From assembly GCA_028279875.1 (NCBI GenBank), contig JANQMU010000032.1, positions 1-43,346 on the forward strand: a stretch of 43,346 nucleotides of DNA, in the 5' to 3' direction. The notes below the pieces were generated by a model. It saw nothing but the letters and a program-made list of their open reading frames with translations. It was not told the DNA's origin and made no database searches. The position numbers were made by a program, and so were the translations under genes. Shown piece after piece: positions 36,453 to 43,282 of the stretch (position 1 is its first letter; every line of letters starts with the position of its first letter). The stretch is from Rhizobiaceae bacterium (GTDB lineage Bacteria; Pseudomonadota; Alphaproteobacteria; Rhizobiales; Rhizobiaceae).

Positions 36453-36886
36453 ACGCGCGGGCACTATCGGCAATCGCAGGCGCCATCCTCGCCGCGCTGC
36501 TGATCGCCGGCAGCCCGGCCGCCGGCAAGGACTATCCGCCCGTCCAACCGTTGCTGCAAAGCGGCAAGACCATCCTCGGGCAGCCGCTGGCCTATCCGAC
36601 CGACGGTCCGGCACAGATCCAGTCGGTCATCGTCACCATGCAGCCGGGAGAGGAAACCGGCCTTCACGCCCACCCCTATCCGACCTTCGGCTACATTATC
36701 GAAGGTGAAATCACGGTCTCGTATCCCGGTGGCGTCGACAAGACCTATCGTCCGGGCGAGGCCTTCATGGAGGCGGTCGGCACGCCGCACAACGGCAGGA
36801 ACACCGGTGCTGTCCCGGTCCGCATCCTGGTGGTCTTCATGGGCATCGAGGGCGACGCCAATTCGGTTCTGTTGAACAGGAACTGA
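36449..36886 (+). CDS. Exported cupin domain protein
   Basis: This 145-residue protein has a signal peptide (residues 1-26, ending SPAAG) and one cupin barrel: motif 1 TGLHAHPYPTFGYIIEGEITV and motif 2 VGTPHNGRNTGAVPVRILVV. The metal ligands His, His and the Tyr/Glu region are visible. Periplasmic cupins of this size are mostly uncharacterised. The ATG overlaps the thpR stop. No substrate can be inferred. It is convergent with a LysR gene 111 bases away; that gap contains nothing clear. Confidence 0.88.
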   Translation: MNARALSAIAGAILAALLIAGSPAAGKDYPPVQPLLQSGKTILGQPLAYPTDGPAQIQSVIVTMQPGEETGLHAHPYPTFGYIIEGEITVSYPGGVDKTYRPGEAFMEAVGTPHNGRNTGAVPVRILVVFMGIEGDANSVLLNRN

Positions 36887-36997
36887 TACCGCGGGACCCA
36901 TAGAATTTCGCGTCGTCGCCTTGCCGGTCGGCCCGCGGCCATTTCATGTTTCCTAAAGCGCCGCAAACGTGCGGAGCAATTATGTGGTTCGGTTGGA

Positions 36998-37861
36998 TCA
37001 TTTGATGGCGGAAAAGCCGCGTTCCAGATGTTCCGACAACGCCGTGGCAGGATGGCCGGCCGGTGTATCCCGGGTCAGAAGACTGATCGCGAACACCGGA
37101 AGCGCCGGAAGCCCTGCGGATGTGTCGATCGGCTCGACATGTTCGGGCAGGGCCGAGGCCAGGAACGTCCCGACGGCGAGGTCCATGCGGATCATCGCCA
37201 CGGTCGCCTCCAGGCTGTCGCTCTCATAGACATATTTCCAGTCGCGGCCGGCCCGCTCCAGCGCCTCGATGACCCGCGGCCTGAACACGCAGGCGCGGCT
37301 GATGAGCGACAGCGGCAGCGGATCGTGGCCAAAGGCCCGGCCTCCTTTCGCGCCGACCCAAAGCAGCCTGTGGCGGGACAGCACCGCCCCGGCGGCCTGC
37401 TCTTCCAGCCCCTCAACCAGGGTGAGATCCAGCAGCCCGGCGTCGAACTGCGTCCGAAGATCCGGCGACGTGTCGCATTTCAGGTCGATCTCGATATCCG
37501 GATAGGCTTCGGCAAAGAGCCGCAGCAGGGAGGGCAGCCGCCCGGCGACGAGATCGACCGGCACGCCGAGCGACACCCGTCCCTGGCAATGCTGTGCCGT
37601 CATGTCGTTCCACAGCTCGTCATTGATCGCCAGCAGGCGGCGCGCCCTGCCAAACAGCCGGTCGCCCGCGGCCGTCAGCGACAATCCGGGCCGCTCGCGC
37701 CGAAACAGCGTGCTGCCAAGCTGTGTCTCCAGGCGCTTGATATGCTGGCTGACGGCGCCCTGCGTCAGGTTCAGCACCCGGCTCGCCTGGGTCATATTGC
37801 CGATTTCGGCCACCGTGGCGAAGGTTCTCAAAAGCTGAGTGTCGAAATGCCGTGACATCAT
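36998..37861 (-). CDS. LysR family transcriptional regulator
   Basis: This 287-residue LysR-type regulator has the HTH in residues 5-65 (FATVAEIGNMTQASRVLNLTQGAVSQHIKRLE). The effector domain begins near GRVSLGVPVDLVAGRLPSLL. Its C-terminal part contains VAMIRMDLAVGTFLASALPE, common in the branch. It starts with two ATG codons (37861/37858). It is divergent from the cupin at 37951 across an 89-base AT-rich gap with a 26-bp dyad, so that cupin is the probable target. Confidence 0.93.
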   Translation of the reverse strand: MMSRHFDTQLLRTFATVAEIGNMTQASRVLNLTQGAVSQHIKRLETQLGSTLFRRERPGLSLTAAGDRLFGRARRLLAINDELWNDMTAQHCQGRVSLGVPVDLVAGRLPSLLRLFAEAYPDIEIDLKCDTSPDLRTQFDAGLLDLTLVEGLEEQAAGAVLSRHRLLWVGAKGGRAFGHDPLPLSLISRACVFRPRVIEALERAGRDWKYVYESDSLEATVAMIRMDLAVGTFLASALPEHVEPIDTSAGLPALPVFAISLLTRDTPAGHPATALSEHLERGFSAIK

Positions 37862-37880
37862 TATGGTTCTTTATGTACTT

Positions 37881-37906
37881 AATAATGACAATTAGTTATC
37901 ATTATT
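37881..37906. promoter_or_regulatory. Dyad AATAATGA-N10-TCATTATT, likely LysR operator
   Basis: Two exact 8-bp half-sites (37881-37888 and 37899-37906) separated by 10 bases lie in the middle of the LysR/cupin divergent promoter. LysR proteins bind such interrupted AT-rich dyads. The upstream half-site is about 20 bases from the LysR start. Confidence 0.6.
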
Positions 37907-37950
37907 TTCGTCGGAACGCTACACTGATCGCATCAACAGGGAGCCCCGTC

Positions 37951-38316
37951 ATGGAAAAGATCAACATCGCCGAAAAATTCGGCCTGTTCTCCGACCACTG
38001 GAAACCGCATGTCGCAGCCGAAGCCAATGGCCAGCATGTCCGCTTTGCCAAACTGAAGGGCGAATTCGTCTGGCACAGCCACGCTGACGAGGACGAACTC
38101 TTCATCGTCGTCAAGGGGCGACTCACGGTCCGCTTTCGCGATCGCGACATCGAGCTTTCCGAAGGCGAGATGATGGTCATCCCGCGCGGCGTCGAACATA
38201 TGCCGGTTGCCGAGGAAGAAGTGCATCTGATCAACATCACCAGGGCCGAAACGACAATGACCGGAAATGTCGAATCGGACCGGGCCATACCGGTCTCACA
38301 ACTCGATCGGGTGTAA
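37951..38316 (+). CDS. Cupin domain protein, LysR-linked
   Basis: This 121-residue single cupin has motif 1 [22 protein letters not shown] (HxHxxxDE type) and motif 2 [20 protein letters not shown]. It has the compact shape of the DUF-like [10 protein letters not shown] proteins that occur as small cytoplasmic cupins in Proteobacteria. Function is unknown. ACAGGGAG stands before the ATG at 37951, so the upstream part of the frame (AT-rich promoter DNA) is not coding. It is probably controlled by the divergent LysR regulator. Confidence 0.9.
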   Translation: MEKINIAEKFGLFSDHWKPHVAAEANGQHVRFAKLKGEFVWHSHADEDELFIVVKGRLTVRFRDRDIELSEGEMMVIPRGVEHMPVAEEEVHLINITRAETTMTGNVESDRAIPVSQLDRV

Positions 38317-38387
38317 ATCACCCGCCAATGGCGGTACACATCGCACCCCGATTGCGGCATAGTGCGGAAAATGGACGGGACAACGCG

Positions 38388-38693
38388 ATGACCGCGAAAC
38401 CCATCGATGCCGCCGATGCAACACAACGGCTTGCCGCATTGCCGGGCTGGCGAATGCGGCCGGACGGCCATGCCATCGAACGTGCATTCGTGTTCAGGAA
38501 CTTCAGCGAGGCCTTCGGTTTCATGACGCGCGCGGCGCTCGTCGCCGAAAAGCTCAACCACCATCCCGAATGGTCCAATGTCTACAAACGTGTCGATGTG
38601 GTCTTGACGACCCACGATACGGGCGGCCTGACGGAGCTGGATTTCAAGCTCGCCGCGGCCATGAACCGCATCGCCGGCGATGACAGCGCTTGA
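38388..38693 (+). CDS. phhB: 4a-hydroxytetrahydrobiopterin dehydratase (pterin carbinolamine dehydratase)
   Basis: This 101-residue protein of the DCoH/PhhB family has the signature [33 protein letters not shown] containing the catalytic HHPEW motif. It regenerates the pterin cofactor after phenylalanine hydroxylation by dehydrating 4a-hydroxytetrahydrobiopterin. No phenylalanine hydroxylase gene is in the window. The start at 38388 gives the expected [21 protein letters not shown] opening. It is followed closely by the DUF1232 gene, possibly in one transcript. Confidence 0.94.
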   Translation: MTAKPIDAADATQRLAALPGWRMRPDGHAIERAFVFRNFSEAFGFMTRAALVAEKLNHHPEWSNVYKRVDVVLTTHDTGGLTELDFKLAAAMNRIAGDDSA

Positions 38694-38742
38694 ACAGGCC
38701 GCGGACGGCGCCCATATTTCACAGGGAAAGGAACGGACCCCG

Positions 38743-39126
38743 ATGGACGATGTGAAGATCGGTGAAATCCTCGAACCGGGCGATGACGAGACGCGTCACG
38801 ACCGCGAGGACCGGGTTCGGAAAAAATTCTGGAGCACCGTCAGGAAGGCCAGCCGCCAGGTGCCGTTCATGCAGGACGTCGTTGCCGCCTATTACTGCGC
38901 CTTTGACCTCAACACCCCGCACCGGGTGCGCGGCATTCTGCTTGCGGCGCTTGCCTATTTCGTGCTGCCGCTGGACGGACTGCCGGATTTTCTCGCCTTT
39001 GTCGGCTTTTCCGACGATGTCGCGGTGCTGACGGCGGCACTGGCCACGATCCGCGCCCATATCACACCGGCCCATTACGAGGCGGCCCGCCGGGCCCTGT
39101 CCGAAGAAGAACCTGTCGAGAGCTGA
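38743..39126 (+). CDS. DUF1232 (YkvA family) protein
   Basis: This 127-residue protein has the DUF1232 core: TPHRVRGILLAALAYFVLPLDGLPDFLAFVGFSDDVAVL, in which Pro-x-Asp, Pro-Asp and Asp-Asp are the family markers. One or two hydrophobic stretches suggest membrane association. Function is unknown. AAAGGAA before the ATG at 38743 decides the start; the frame extends upstream into phhB. It is convergent with the SRPBCC gene, ending 23 bases from it. Confidence 0.9.
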   Translation: MDDVKIGEILEPGDDETRHDREDRVRKKFWSTVRKASRQVPFMQDVVAAYYCAFDLNTPHRVRGILLAALAYFVLPLDGLPDFLAFVGFSDDVAVLTAALATIRAHITPAHYEAARRALSEEEPVES

Positions 39127-39149
39127 TACAGACAGAACTCGCACCAAGA

Positions 39150-39593
39150 TCAGGCCACCGGTCCCGATTCGGACCAGGGATACGGCCCCGGATCGCCGCC
39201 CGCCGCCGCAACCGCCAGCCTGTCCAGAAAGTGCGGCCATCCATAGGCGTGTTTTTCCGCCTCGGCGGGCGTCAGGCCCGAATGGGTCAGCGTCAGGGCG
39301 GTTCCATCCTTCGAGGCTTCCAGCAGGATGGAGAGCCGCGTGGCACCGGGCGGCATCTGCGTGTTGCCGGCTTCTCCCCAGGCGATTTCGATTCGCCGCG
39401 GCCGGTCGAGTGAAAGGAATTCACCGCGAATCAGCACACCGTCAATATCGACCGAAAACATACCGCCGGCCACCGCGTCAAGCCGGGCATATTCCCCCAT
39501 CCAGCGCACCAGCATTTCCGGGCGGACAAAATGGTCGAACACCACCTCCGGCGACGCCTTGATGTGGATCGACATGTTGAAAGTGTCACTCAT
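39150..39593 (-). CDS. SRPBCC (AHSA1-like) domain protein
   Basis: This 147-residue START-like fold protein of the AHSA1 group has MSIHIKASPEVVFDHFVRPEMLVRWMGEYARLDAVAGGMFSVDI at the N-terminus and GLTPAEAEKHAYGWPHFLDRLAVAAAGG at the end. Such proteins bind hydrophobic ligands in a deep cavity. It is the second gene of an ArsR-SRPBCC pair overlapping by ATGA, a widespread bacterial arrangement in which the SRPBCC protein may be the ligand handler. Co-transcription with the regulator is certain from the overlap. Confidence 0.92.
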   Translation of the reverse strand: MSDTFNMSIHIKASPEVVFDHFVRPEMLVRWMGEYARLDAVAGGMFSVDIDGVLIRGEFLSLDRPRRIEIAWGEAGNTQMPPGATRLSILLEASKDGTALTLTHSGLTPAEAEKHAYGWPHFLDRLAVAAAGGDPGPYPWSESGPVA

Positions 39594-39892
39594 TCCTCCT
39601 CCAGAGTGCCTTTCAGGCCGGCCAGCTGCTCGTTCCAGAAGCCCCGGACGAAATCCTGTACGGGTTTGAATCCCTCCGGCCGCACGGCATAGAGATGCCG
39701 GGTCCCTTCCCGGCGGGCCTCGACAAGACCGGCCTCTTCCAGGACCTTCAGATGCAGGCTGACGGCCTGCTGGGTGACATCGACACTGTCTGCGATTTCA
39801 CCGACAGAGAGAGTCCCCCGGCTTTTCAGCAGTTGCAAAAGGGCCCGGCGTCGCGGCTCCGCAATCGCCTTGAGGGCGGCCTGCTCGCTCAT
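39590..39892 (-). CDS. ArsR family transcriptional regulator
   Basis: This 100-residue winged-HTH repressor is of the ArsR/SmtB fold: AALKAIAEPRRRALLQLLKSRG, then LSVGEIADSVDVTQQAVSLHLKVLEEAGLVEARREGTRHLYAV. No cysteine pairs of metal-sensing ArsR proteins are present, so it belongs to the SRPBCC-linked, non-metal group. AAAGGA precedes the ATG at 39892. The region upstream carries two ACAAGT-N4-ACTTGT dyads that flank a TATAAT, consistent with autorepression and possibly control of the divergent GST. Confidence 0.93.
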   Translation of the reverse strand: MSEQAALKAIAEPRRRALLQLLKSRGTLSVGEIADSVDVTQQAVSLHLKVLEEAGLVEARREGTRHLYAVRPEGFKPVQDFVRGFWNEQLAGLKGTLEEE

Positions 39893-39904
39893 CAAAATCC
39901 TTTC

Positions 39905-39920
39905 ACAAGTAATCACTTGT
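39905..39920. promoter_or_regulatory. ArsR operator copy 1 (ACAAGT-N4-ACTTGT)
   Basis: A perfect 6-bp inverted repeat with spacer AATC, only 13 bases before the ArsR start, downstream of the predicted transcription start. It shares its half-sites with the second copy 41 bases away, about four helical turns. Confidence 0.7.
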
Positions 39921-39944
39921 ACAATCGGCTGCTTCATATTATAA

Positions 39945-39962
39945 CACAAGTGAACACTTGTG
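39945..39962. promoter_or_regulatory. ArsR operator copy 2 (CACAAGT-N4-ACTTGTG)
   Basis: A perfect 7-bp inverted repeat with spacer GAAC, immediately upstream of the minus-strand TATAAT (39943-39938). A repressor here would cover the space between -35 and -10 of the arsR promoter, and could also affect the divergent GST gene. Confidence 0.7.
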
Positions 39963-40123
39963 GAGAAGGCCGAATGATATCCATCATCACAACCGCGTCG
40001 ATCAGAGCCCGGGCGTCCCCGGTGGACCGCTAGCGACGTTCACACCGACAGACCCCGTGCCCGTTTCACCCGTCGCGCATCGCGCGCCGGGACGGGCTCC
40101 TGTATCCAAAGGAAACCCCACCC

Positions 40124-40744
40124 ATGAAGCTCTATATGCACCCCTTTTCCCAGCATGCGCGCCGTGTGCTGATGCTGTGCCACGAACTGGACCTTTCGAT
40201 CGAGACGGTGCCCGTCGCCCTGGACAAGGGCGAACACCGCACGCCCGAATTCCTGTCGATCAATCCGGATGGAAAGATCCCGGTTCTGGTGGATGGCGAC
40301 ACCGCCCTGCCGGAGTCCCATGCTATCATGAAATATCTTGCCGTTACGGCGAATGCGCCGACGGCGCAGATCCTCTATCCGGCGGCACCGCGCGCCCGGG
40401 CCGAGGTCGACCGCTGGCTCGACTGGAACCACACCCGCCTCAATCCGCCCGTCCAGGCCCTTGCCATACAAACGCTTGTGATGGGCGAAAACGCCGATCA
40501 GGCTCTTGTCGCCCGCAGCCATGAGGAGGCGGCGGCGGCGCTGATCGTGTTCGACCAGGCGCTGGCCGATCGGCCCGCGGGCCAGATCGAGCCGACACTG
40601 GCCGACTTGTCCATCGCCAGCACCGTCGCGCTCTATCGGATATGCGGCGGGAAGCTGGCGTCCCATGCCGCTGTTTCATTGTGGTTGGAGCGGATCAGCC
40701 GGCGGCCGAGCTTTCAAAATACCGAACCGAAAATGGGAGGATAA
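40124..40744 (+). CDS. Glutathione S-transferase
   Basis: This 206-residue GST has an N-terminal thioredoxin-like domain (MKLYMHPFSQHARRVLMLCHELDL; catalytic Ser in the PFSQHAR loop; FLSINPDGKIPVLVDGD with the cis-Pro; glutathione-binding PESHAIMKYL). The C-terminal all-helical domain contains PTLADLSIASTVA. It resembles theta/beta-like bacterial GSTs; the electrophile is unknown. AAAGGAAA precedes the ATG. It is followed after 2 bases by a membrane-protein gene and is divergent from arsR with two operators between. Confidence 0.92.
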   Translation: MKLYMHPFSQHARRVLMLCHELDLSIETVPVALDKGEHRTPEFLSINPDGKIPVLVDGDTALPESHAIMKYLAVTANAPTAQILYPAAPRARAEVDRWLDWNHTRLNPPVQALAIQTLVMGENADQALVARSHEEAAAALIVFDQALADRPAGQIEPTLADLSIASTVALYRICGGKLASHAAVSLWLERISRRPSFQNTEPKMGG

Positions 40745-40746
40745 CC

Positions 40747-41190
40747 ATGTCTGCCACCGAAACACGTCTTCAACCGGCCCTTGCACCCCGACCCTACGTC
40801 CTGGCGGTCATCGTCTATGTGGCGTTCACATTCGCCTTTGCAGCAACCTGGCATTTCGCCCTGTTTGCCGCTCTTTATGCGGAACTGGCGATCTTCACCC
40901 GCGCTGAGCCGATCGTGCCGCTGGGCCTTTCATCGATGCTGCTGCAGGGGCTGATCATGGCCTATGCCTATCCCCGGTTCAGTGCGCGGCAAAATCCGGT
41001 CCGCGAGGGCCTTGCCTTCGGGCTCCTGTGCGGTCTGTTCCTGGCAAGCGGCACGGTTCTGGGAGAGGCCGGCAAGCAGAACGTCACCTCGCTGTCCACC
41101 TTTCTTGTTCTCGAATCGGCCTTCTATGTCATCCAGTTCAGCCTGTCGGGACTGGCGATCGCGCTTGTCTATGGACGGGCCCGGCGCTGA
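40747..41190 (+). CDS. Small four-helix membrane protein of unknown function
   Basis: This 147-residue protein has four hydrophobic segments (about residues 17-40, 57-75, 88-106 and 121-141) and a conserved-looking PIVPLGLSSMLLQG and YPRF between the second and third. I do not recognise a named family. The gene is two bases after the GST stop, with GGGAGGA as ribosome site, so the two are surely co-transcribed. The pairing with GST, and the ArsR-SRPBCC operon opposite, suggests a shared response to a hydrophobic compound, by inference only. Confidence 0.85.
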   Translation: MSATETRLQPALAPRPYVLAVIVYVAFTFAFAATWHFALFAALYAELAIFTRAEPIVPLGLSSMLLQGLIMAYAYPRFSARQNPVREGLAFGLLCGLFLASGTVLGEAGKQNVTSLSTFLVLESAFYVIQFSLSGLAIALVYGRARR

Positions 41191-41219
41191 ATGGAGGGGC
41201 CGGTGCCAAGACCGGCCCG

Positions 41220-41837
41220 TCACACCGCCAGCGCGCGCCTTTCGGCGATCGCCTGCATGATGATCTGGAAAGCCGATGACAGGAACAGCCCGGCCATGAT
41301 GGCGGCGACGATCAGGTCCGGCCAGCCGGTGGCGGTGCCCCAGACGCCCAGCGCCGCGGCCATGACGGCGATATTGCCGATAGCATCGTTGCGCGAGCAC
41401 AGCCAGACGGATCGGACATTGGCGTCGCCATCCTTGTAGCGCACCAGCAAAAGCACGCTGGCGACATTTGTCAAAAGGGCCAGCAATCCGATCACGCCCA
41501 TCACCTGCGCCTGCGGCACGCCGATGACGAACACATGGTAGACGGTCGATCCGAAGACCCAGACCCCCATCAGAAAGAGGCTGAAGCCCTTGGCCATTGC
41601 CGCACTGCTGCGCAATTGCAGCGACCGGCCGATGACGGCAAGCGATATGCCATAGGTCAGCGCGTCGCCGAAAAAATCCAGCGCGTCGGCCTGCAGGGCT
41701 TGCGACCGCGCCATCTGCCCGGCCGTCATCTCGATGGCGAACATGCCGGCGTTCAGCGCGATAACGATCCACAATCGCCGTTTGTAATCCGCCGAAAGCC
41801 CCTCGAAATTCCGTTGCTGCGCGCAGCATGTGCTCAT
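41220..41837 (-). CDS. Short cation diffusion facilitator-like transporter with altered metal site
   Basis: This 205-residue membrane protein has the six-helix CDF core but no C-terminal cytoplasmic domain. CDF metal site A reads Asp54-x3-Asp58 (DFFGD) in TM2 and Cys147-x3-Asp151 (CSRND) in TM5. The second half-site has Cys where His is usual. The N-terminus MSTCCAQQRN has a Cys pair. AAGGAG before 41837 fixes the start. It is divergent from a MerR regulator with Cd/Zn/Pb-type cysteines and is transcribed from a 19-bp-spacer promoter. Metal efflux (Cd, Zn, Pb or Co) is likely, but which metal is not shown. Confidence 0.88.
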   Translation of the reverse strand: MSTCCAQQRNFEGLSADYKRRLWIVIALNAGMFAIEMTAGQMARSQALQADALDFFGDALTYGISLAVIGRSLQLRSSAAMAKGFSLFLMGVWVFGSTVYHVFVIGVPQAQVMGVIGLLALLTNVASVLLLVRYKDGDANVRSVWLCSRNDAIGNIAVMAAALGVWGTATGWPDLIVAAIMAGLFLSSAFQIIMQAIAERRALAV

Positions 41838-41866
41838 GAACTTCTCCTTGCCGCCCATTCATTTGA

Positions 41867-41897
41867 AATATAATCTCTCTAGTAGCTATAGGTTCAA
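41867..41897 (-). promoter_or_regulatory. MerR-type promoter with 19-bp spacer for the CDF gene
   Basis: Minus strand: TTGAAC (41897-41892), a 19-base spacer reading CTATAGCTACTAGAGAGAT, and TATATT (41872-41867). The over-long spacer with an internal CTATAG/CTAGAG dyad is the hallmark of promoters that MerR-family activators untwist when metal binds. The MerR gene is directly divergent. Confidence 0.8.
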
Positions 41898-41906
41898 GGG
41901 GGTTTT

Positions 41907-42320
41907 ATGTTTTCCATCGGCGAACTGTCCCGGCGCACCGGCGTCAAGATCCCGACCATCCGCTATTACGAGCAAATGGGGCTCATTGCGGCACCGGAAC
42001 GTTCGCCGGGCAACCAGCGCCGCTATACGTCCGACGAGCTGCAGCGCCTCTCCTTCATCAAACATGCGCGGGATCTGGGCCTGACCATCGACGCGATCCG
42101 CGACCTGGCGGAACTCAGCGAAGATCCCGACAAGCCCTGTGCCGACGCGCATGTCATCGCCGGCGCTCATCTGACGCATATTCAGGAAAAGATCGGGCGT
42201 CTTCAAAGGCTGGAAAAGGAGCTTCAGCGCATCCTTTCCCGGTGCGATGCCGTTCACGTCGGGGACTGCCGGGTCATCGAGGCACTGTCCGACCACGCGC
42301 AGTGCGCGGAAGACCATTGA
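41907..42320 (+). CDS. MerR family metal-responsive regulator (CadR/PbrR/ZntR-like)
   Basis: This 137-residue MerR regulator has the HTH (FSIGELSRRTGVKIPTIRYY), the EQMGLIAAPERSPGNQRRY wing and a dimerisation helix (IQEKIGRLQRLEKELQRIL). Cys78, Cys113 and Cys121 are at positions matching the Zn/Cd/Pb sensors (Cys near 79, 114 and 120), and Cys133 lies in the tail. AGGGGG precedes the ATG at 41907. It is divergent from the CDF gene and its start is just beyond the 19-bp-spacer promoter, so it should activate that promoter on metal binding. Confidence 0.94.
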   Translation: MFSIGELSRRTGVKIPTIRYYEQMGLIAAPERSPGNQRRYTSDELQRLSFIKHARDLGLTIDAIRDLAELSEDPDKPCADAHVIAGAHLTHIQEKIGRLQRLEKELQRILSRCDAVHVGDCRVIEALSDHAQCAEDH

Positions 42321-42444
42321 CGGAGGGATCGGGTGCCGGGATTCCGGTTCGCCGGCGGCAAAGCGGCCGCGGTACGATGCCATCGGCAATTCGGCGGCAG
42401 CAAAGCCTGTTGAAAAGCCCGCTATCGCGGGAATTTCGGCTGTT

Positions 42445-42473
42445 TTGACACCCTGTTGACGGTTTGGTAACTG
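42445..42473 (+). promoter_or_regulatory. Candidate promoter of the IalB-like gene
   Basis: TTGACA (42445-42450), a 17-base spacer and TAACTG (42468-42473) lie about 95 bases before the chosen start. The -35 is a perfect consensus; the -10 is weak. Confidence 0.4.
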
Positions 42474-42569
42474 AAAATCGGTCAGATTAAGTCAAATTGT
42501 TGCCAAATCCGAATGTTCAAGGCAAGACCGTCCCTGAAGAAGGTGATGGAGACAACCGGTAGGTCTATT

Positions 42570-43073
42570 ATGGTAGTGAAGAAGTTTGTGTCCGCAGTGG
42601 TTCTGTCGATTGCATTGACCAGCGCGGCGCTGGCGCAATCCCCGACACTCATCAAGCAATTCAACGCCTGGGGTGCCTATTCCTATGACGGGCCGGAAGG
42701 CAAGATCTGCTATGTCCTGTCGATACCGACACGCATGGAGCCGGGCAATGTCAATCATGGTGACATATTCTTCCTGATTTCGCGGCGCTCGGGACAGGAC
42801 GTCACCTATGAACCGCAGGCGATGATGGGCTATCCGCTCAAGGAAAGCTCGAAGGTGACGGTCACCGTCGACGGCCGCAGTTTCGTGCTGTTCACCCAGG
42901 ATGAGTGGGCCTGGGTCGAGAACATTGCCGAAGAGCCGGCGCTGGTTAACGCCATGCGCGCTGGCTCGTCCATGACGGTCAAGGCCACGTCCCGGCGCGG
43001 CACCAACACCAACTATATCTATTCCCTGACCGGCGTGACGGCAGCGCTCACCGAGATCCAGAACTGCCGATAA
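42570..43073 (+). CDS. Invasion-associated locus B (IalB) family exported protein
   Basis: This 167-residue exported protein has a signal peptide (MVVKKFVSAVVLSIALTSAALA, cleavage before QSP). A mature domain follows with FNAWGAYSYDGPEGKICYVLSIPTRMEP, ISRRSGQDVTYEPQAMMGYP and a C-terminal Cys near INNCR-like QNCR. This pattern fits IalB-like proteins, widespread in Hyphomicrobiales and not restricted to pathogens. The start at 42570 is chosen because it begins the signal peptide; ATGs at 42546 and 42513 would add hydrophilic residues. A strong terminator follows the stop. Confidence 0.85.
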   Translation: MVVKKFVSAVVLSIALTSAALAQSPTLIKQFNAWGAYSYDGPEGKICYVLSIPTRMEPGNVNHGDIFFLISRRSGQDVTYEPQAMMGYPLKESSKVTVTVDGRSFVLFTQDEWAWVENIAEEPALVNAMRAGSSMTVKATSRRGTNTNYIYSLTGVTAALTEIQNCR

Positions 43074-43094
43074 CAACCGGCAGGCCCTTGTCCG

Positions 43095-43120
43095 AAAGGC
43101 CGGCTGCGCGCCGGCCTTTT
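43095..43120 (+). terminator. Rho-independent terminator after the IalB-like gene
   Basis: AAAGGCCGGC-TGCGC-GCCGGCCTTT is a perfect 10-bp stem with a 5-base loop, ending in TTTT, 22 bases after the stop codon. The A run on the left side could let it act in both directions. Confidence 0.85.
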
Positions 43121-43282
43121 GCGTTGGCGGCCATGCCGGAGGGTGACGCGACCGCCGATTGGTGATACAGGCACCGCCAGTCCGGCGCACGCCTGCAACG
43201 GGGCGTCAGGCTGTGGTGACCATTTCACTTATGTGCCGGTTTGTCCGGATTTGTTCAGGATCGGTTTGCGAGGAGGAAGGAC

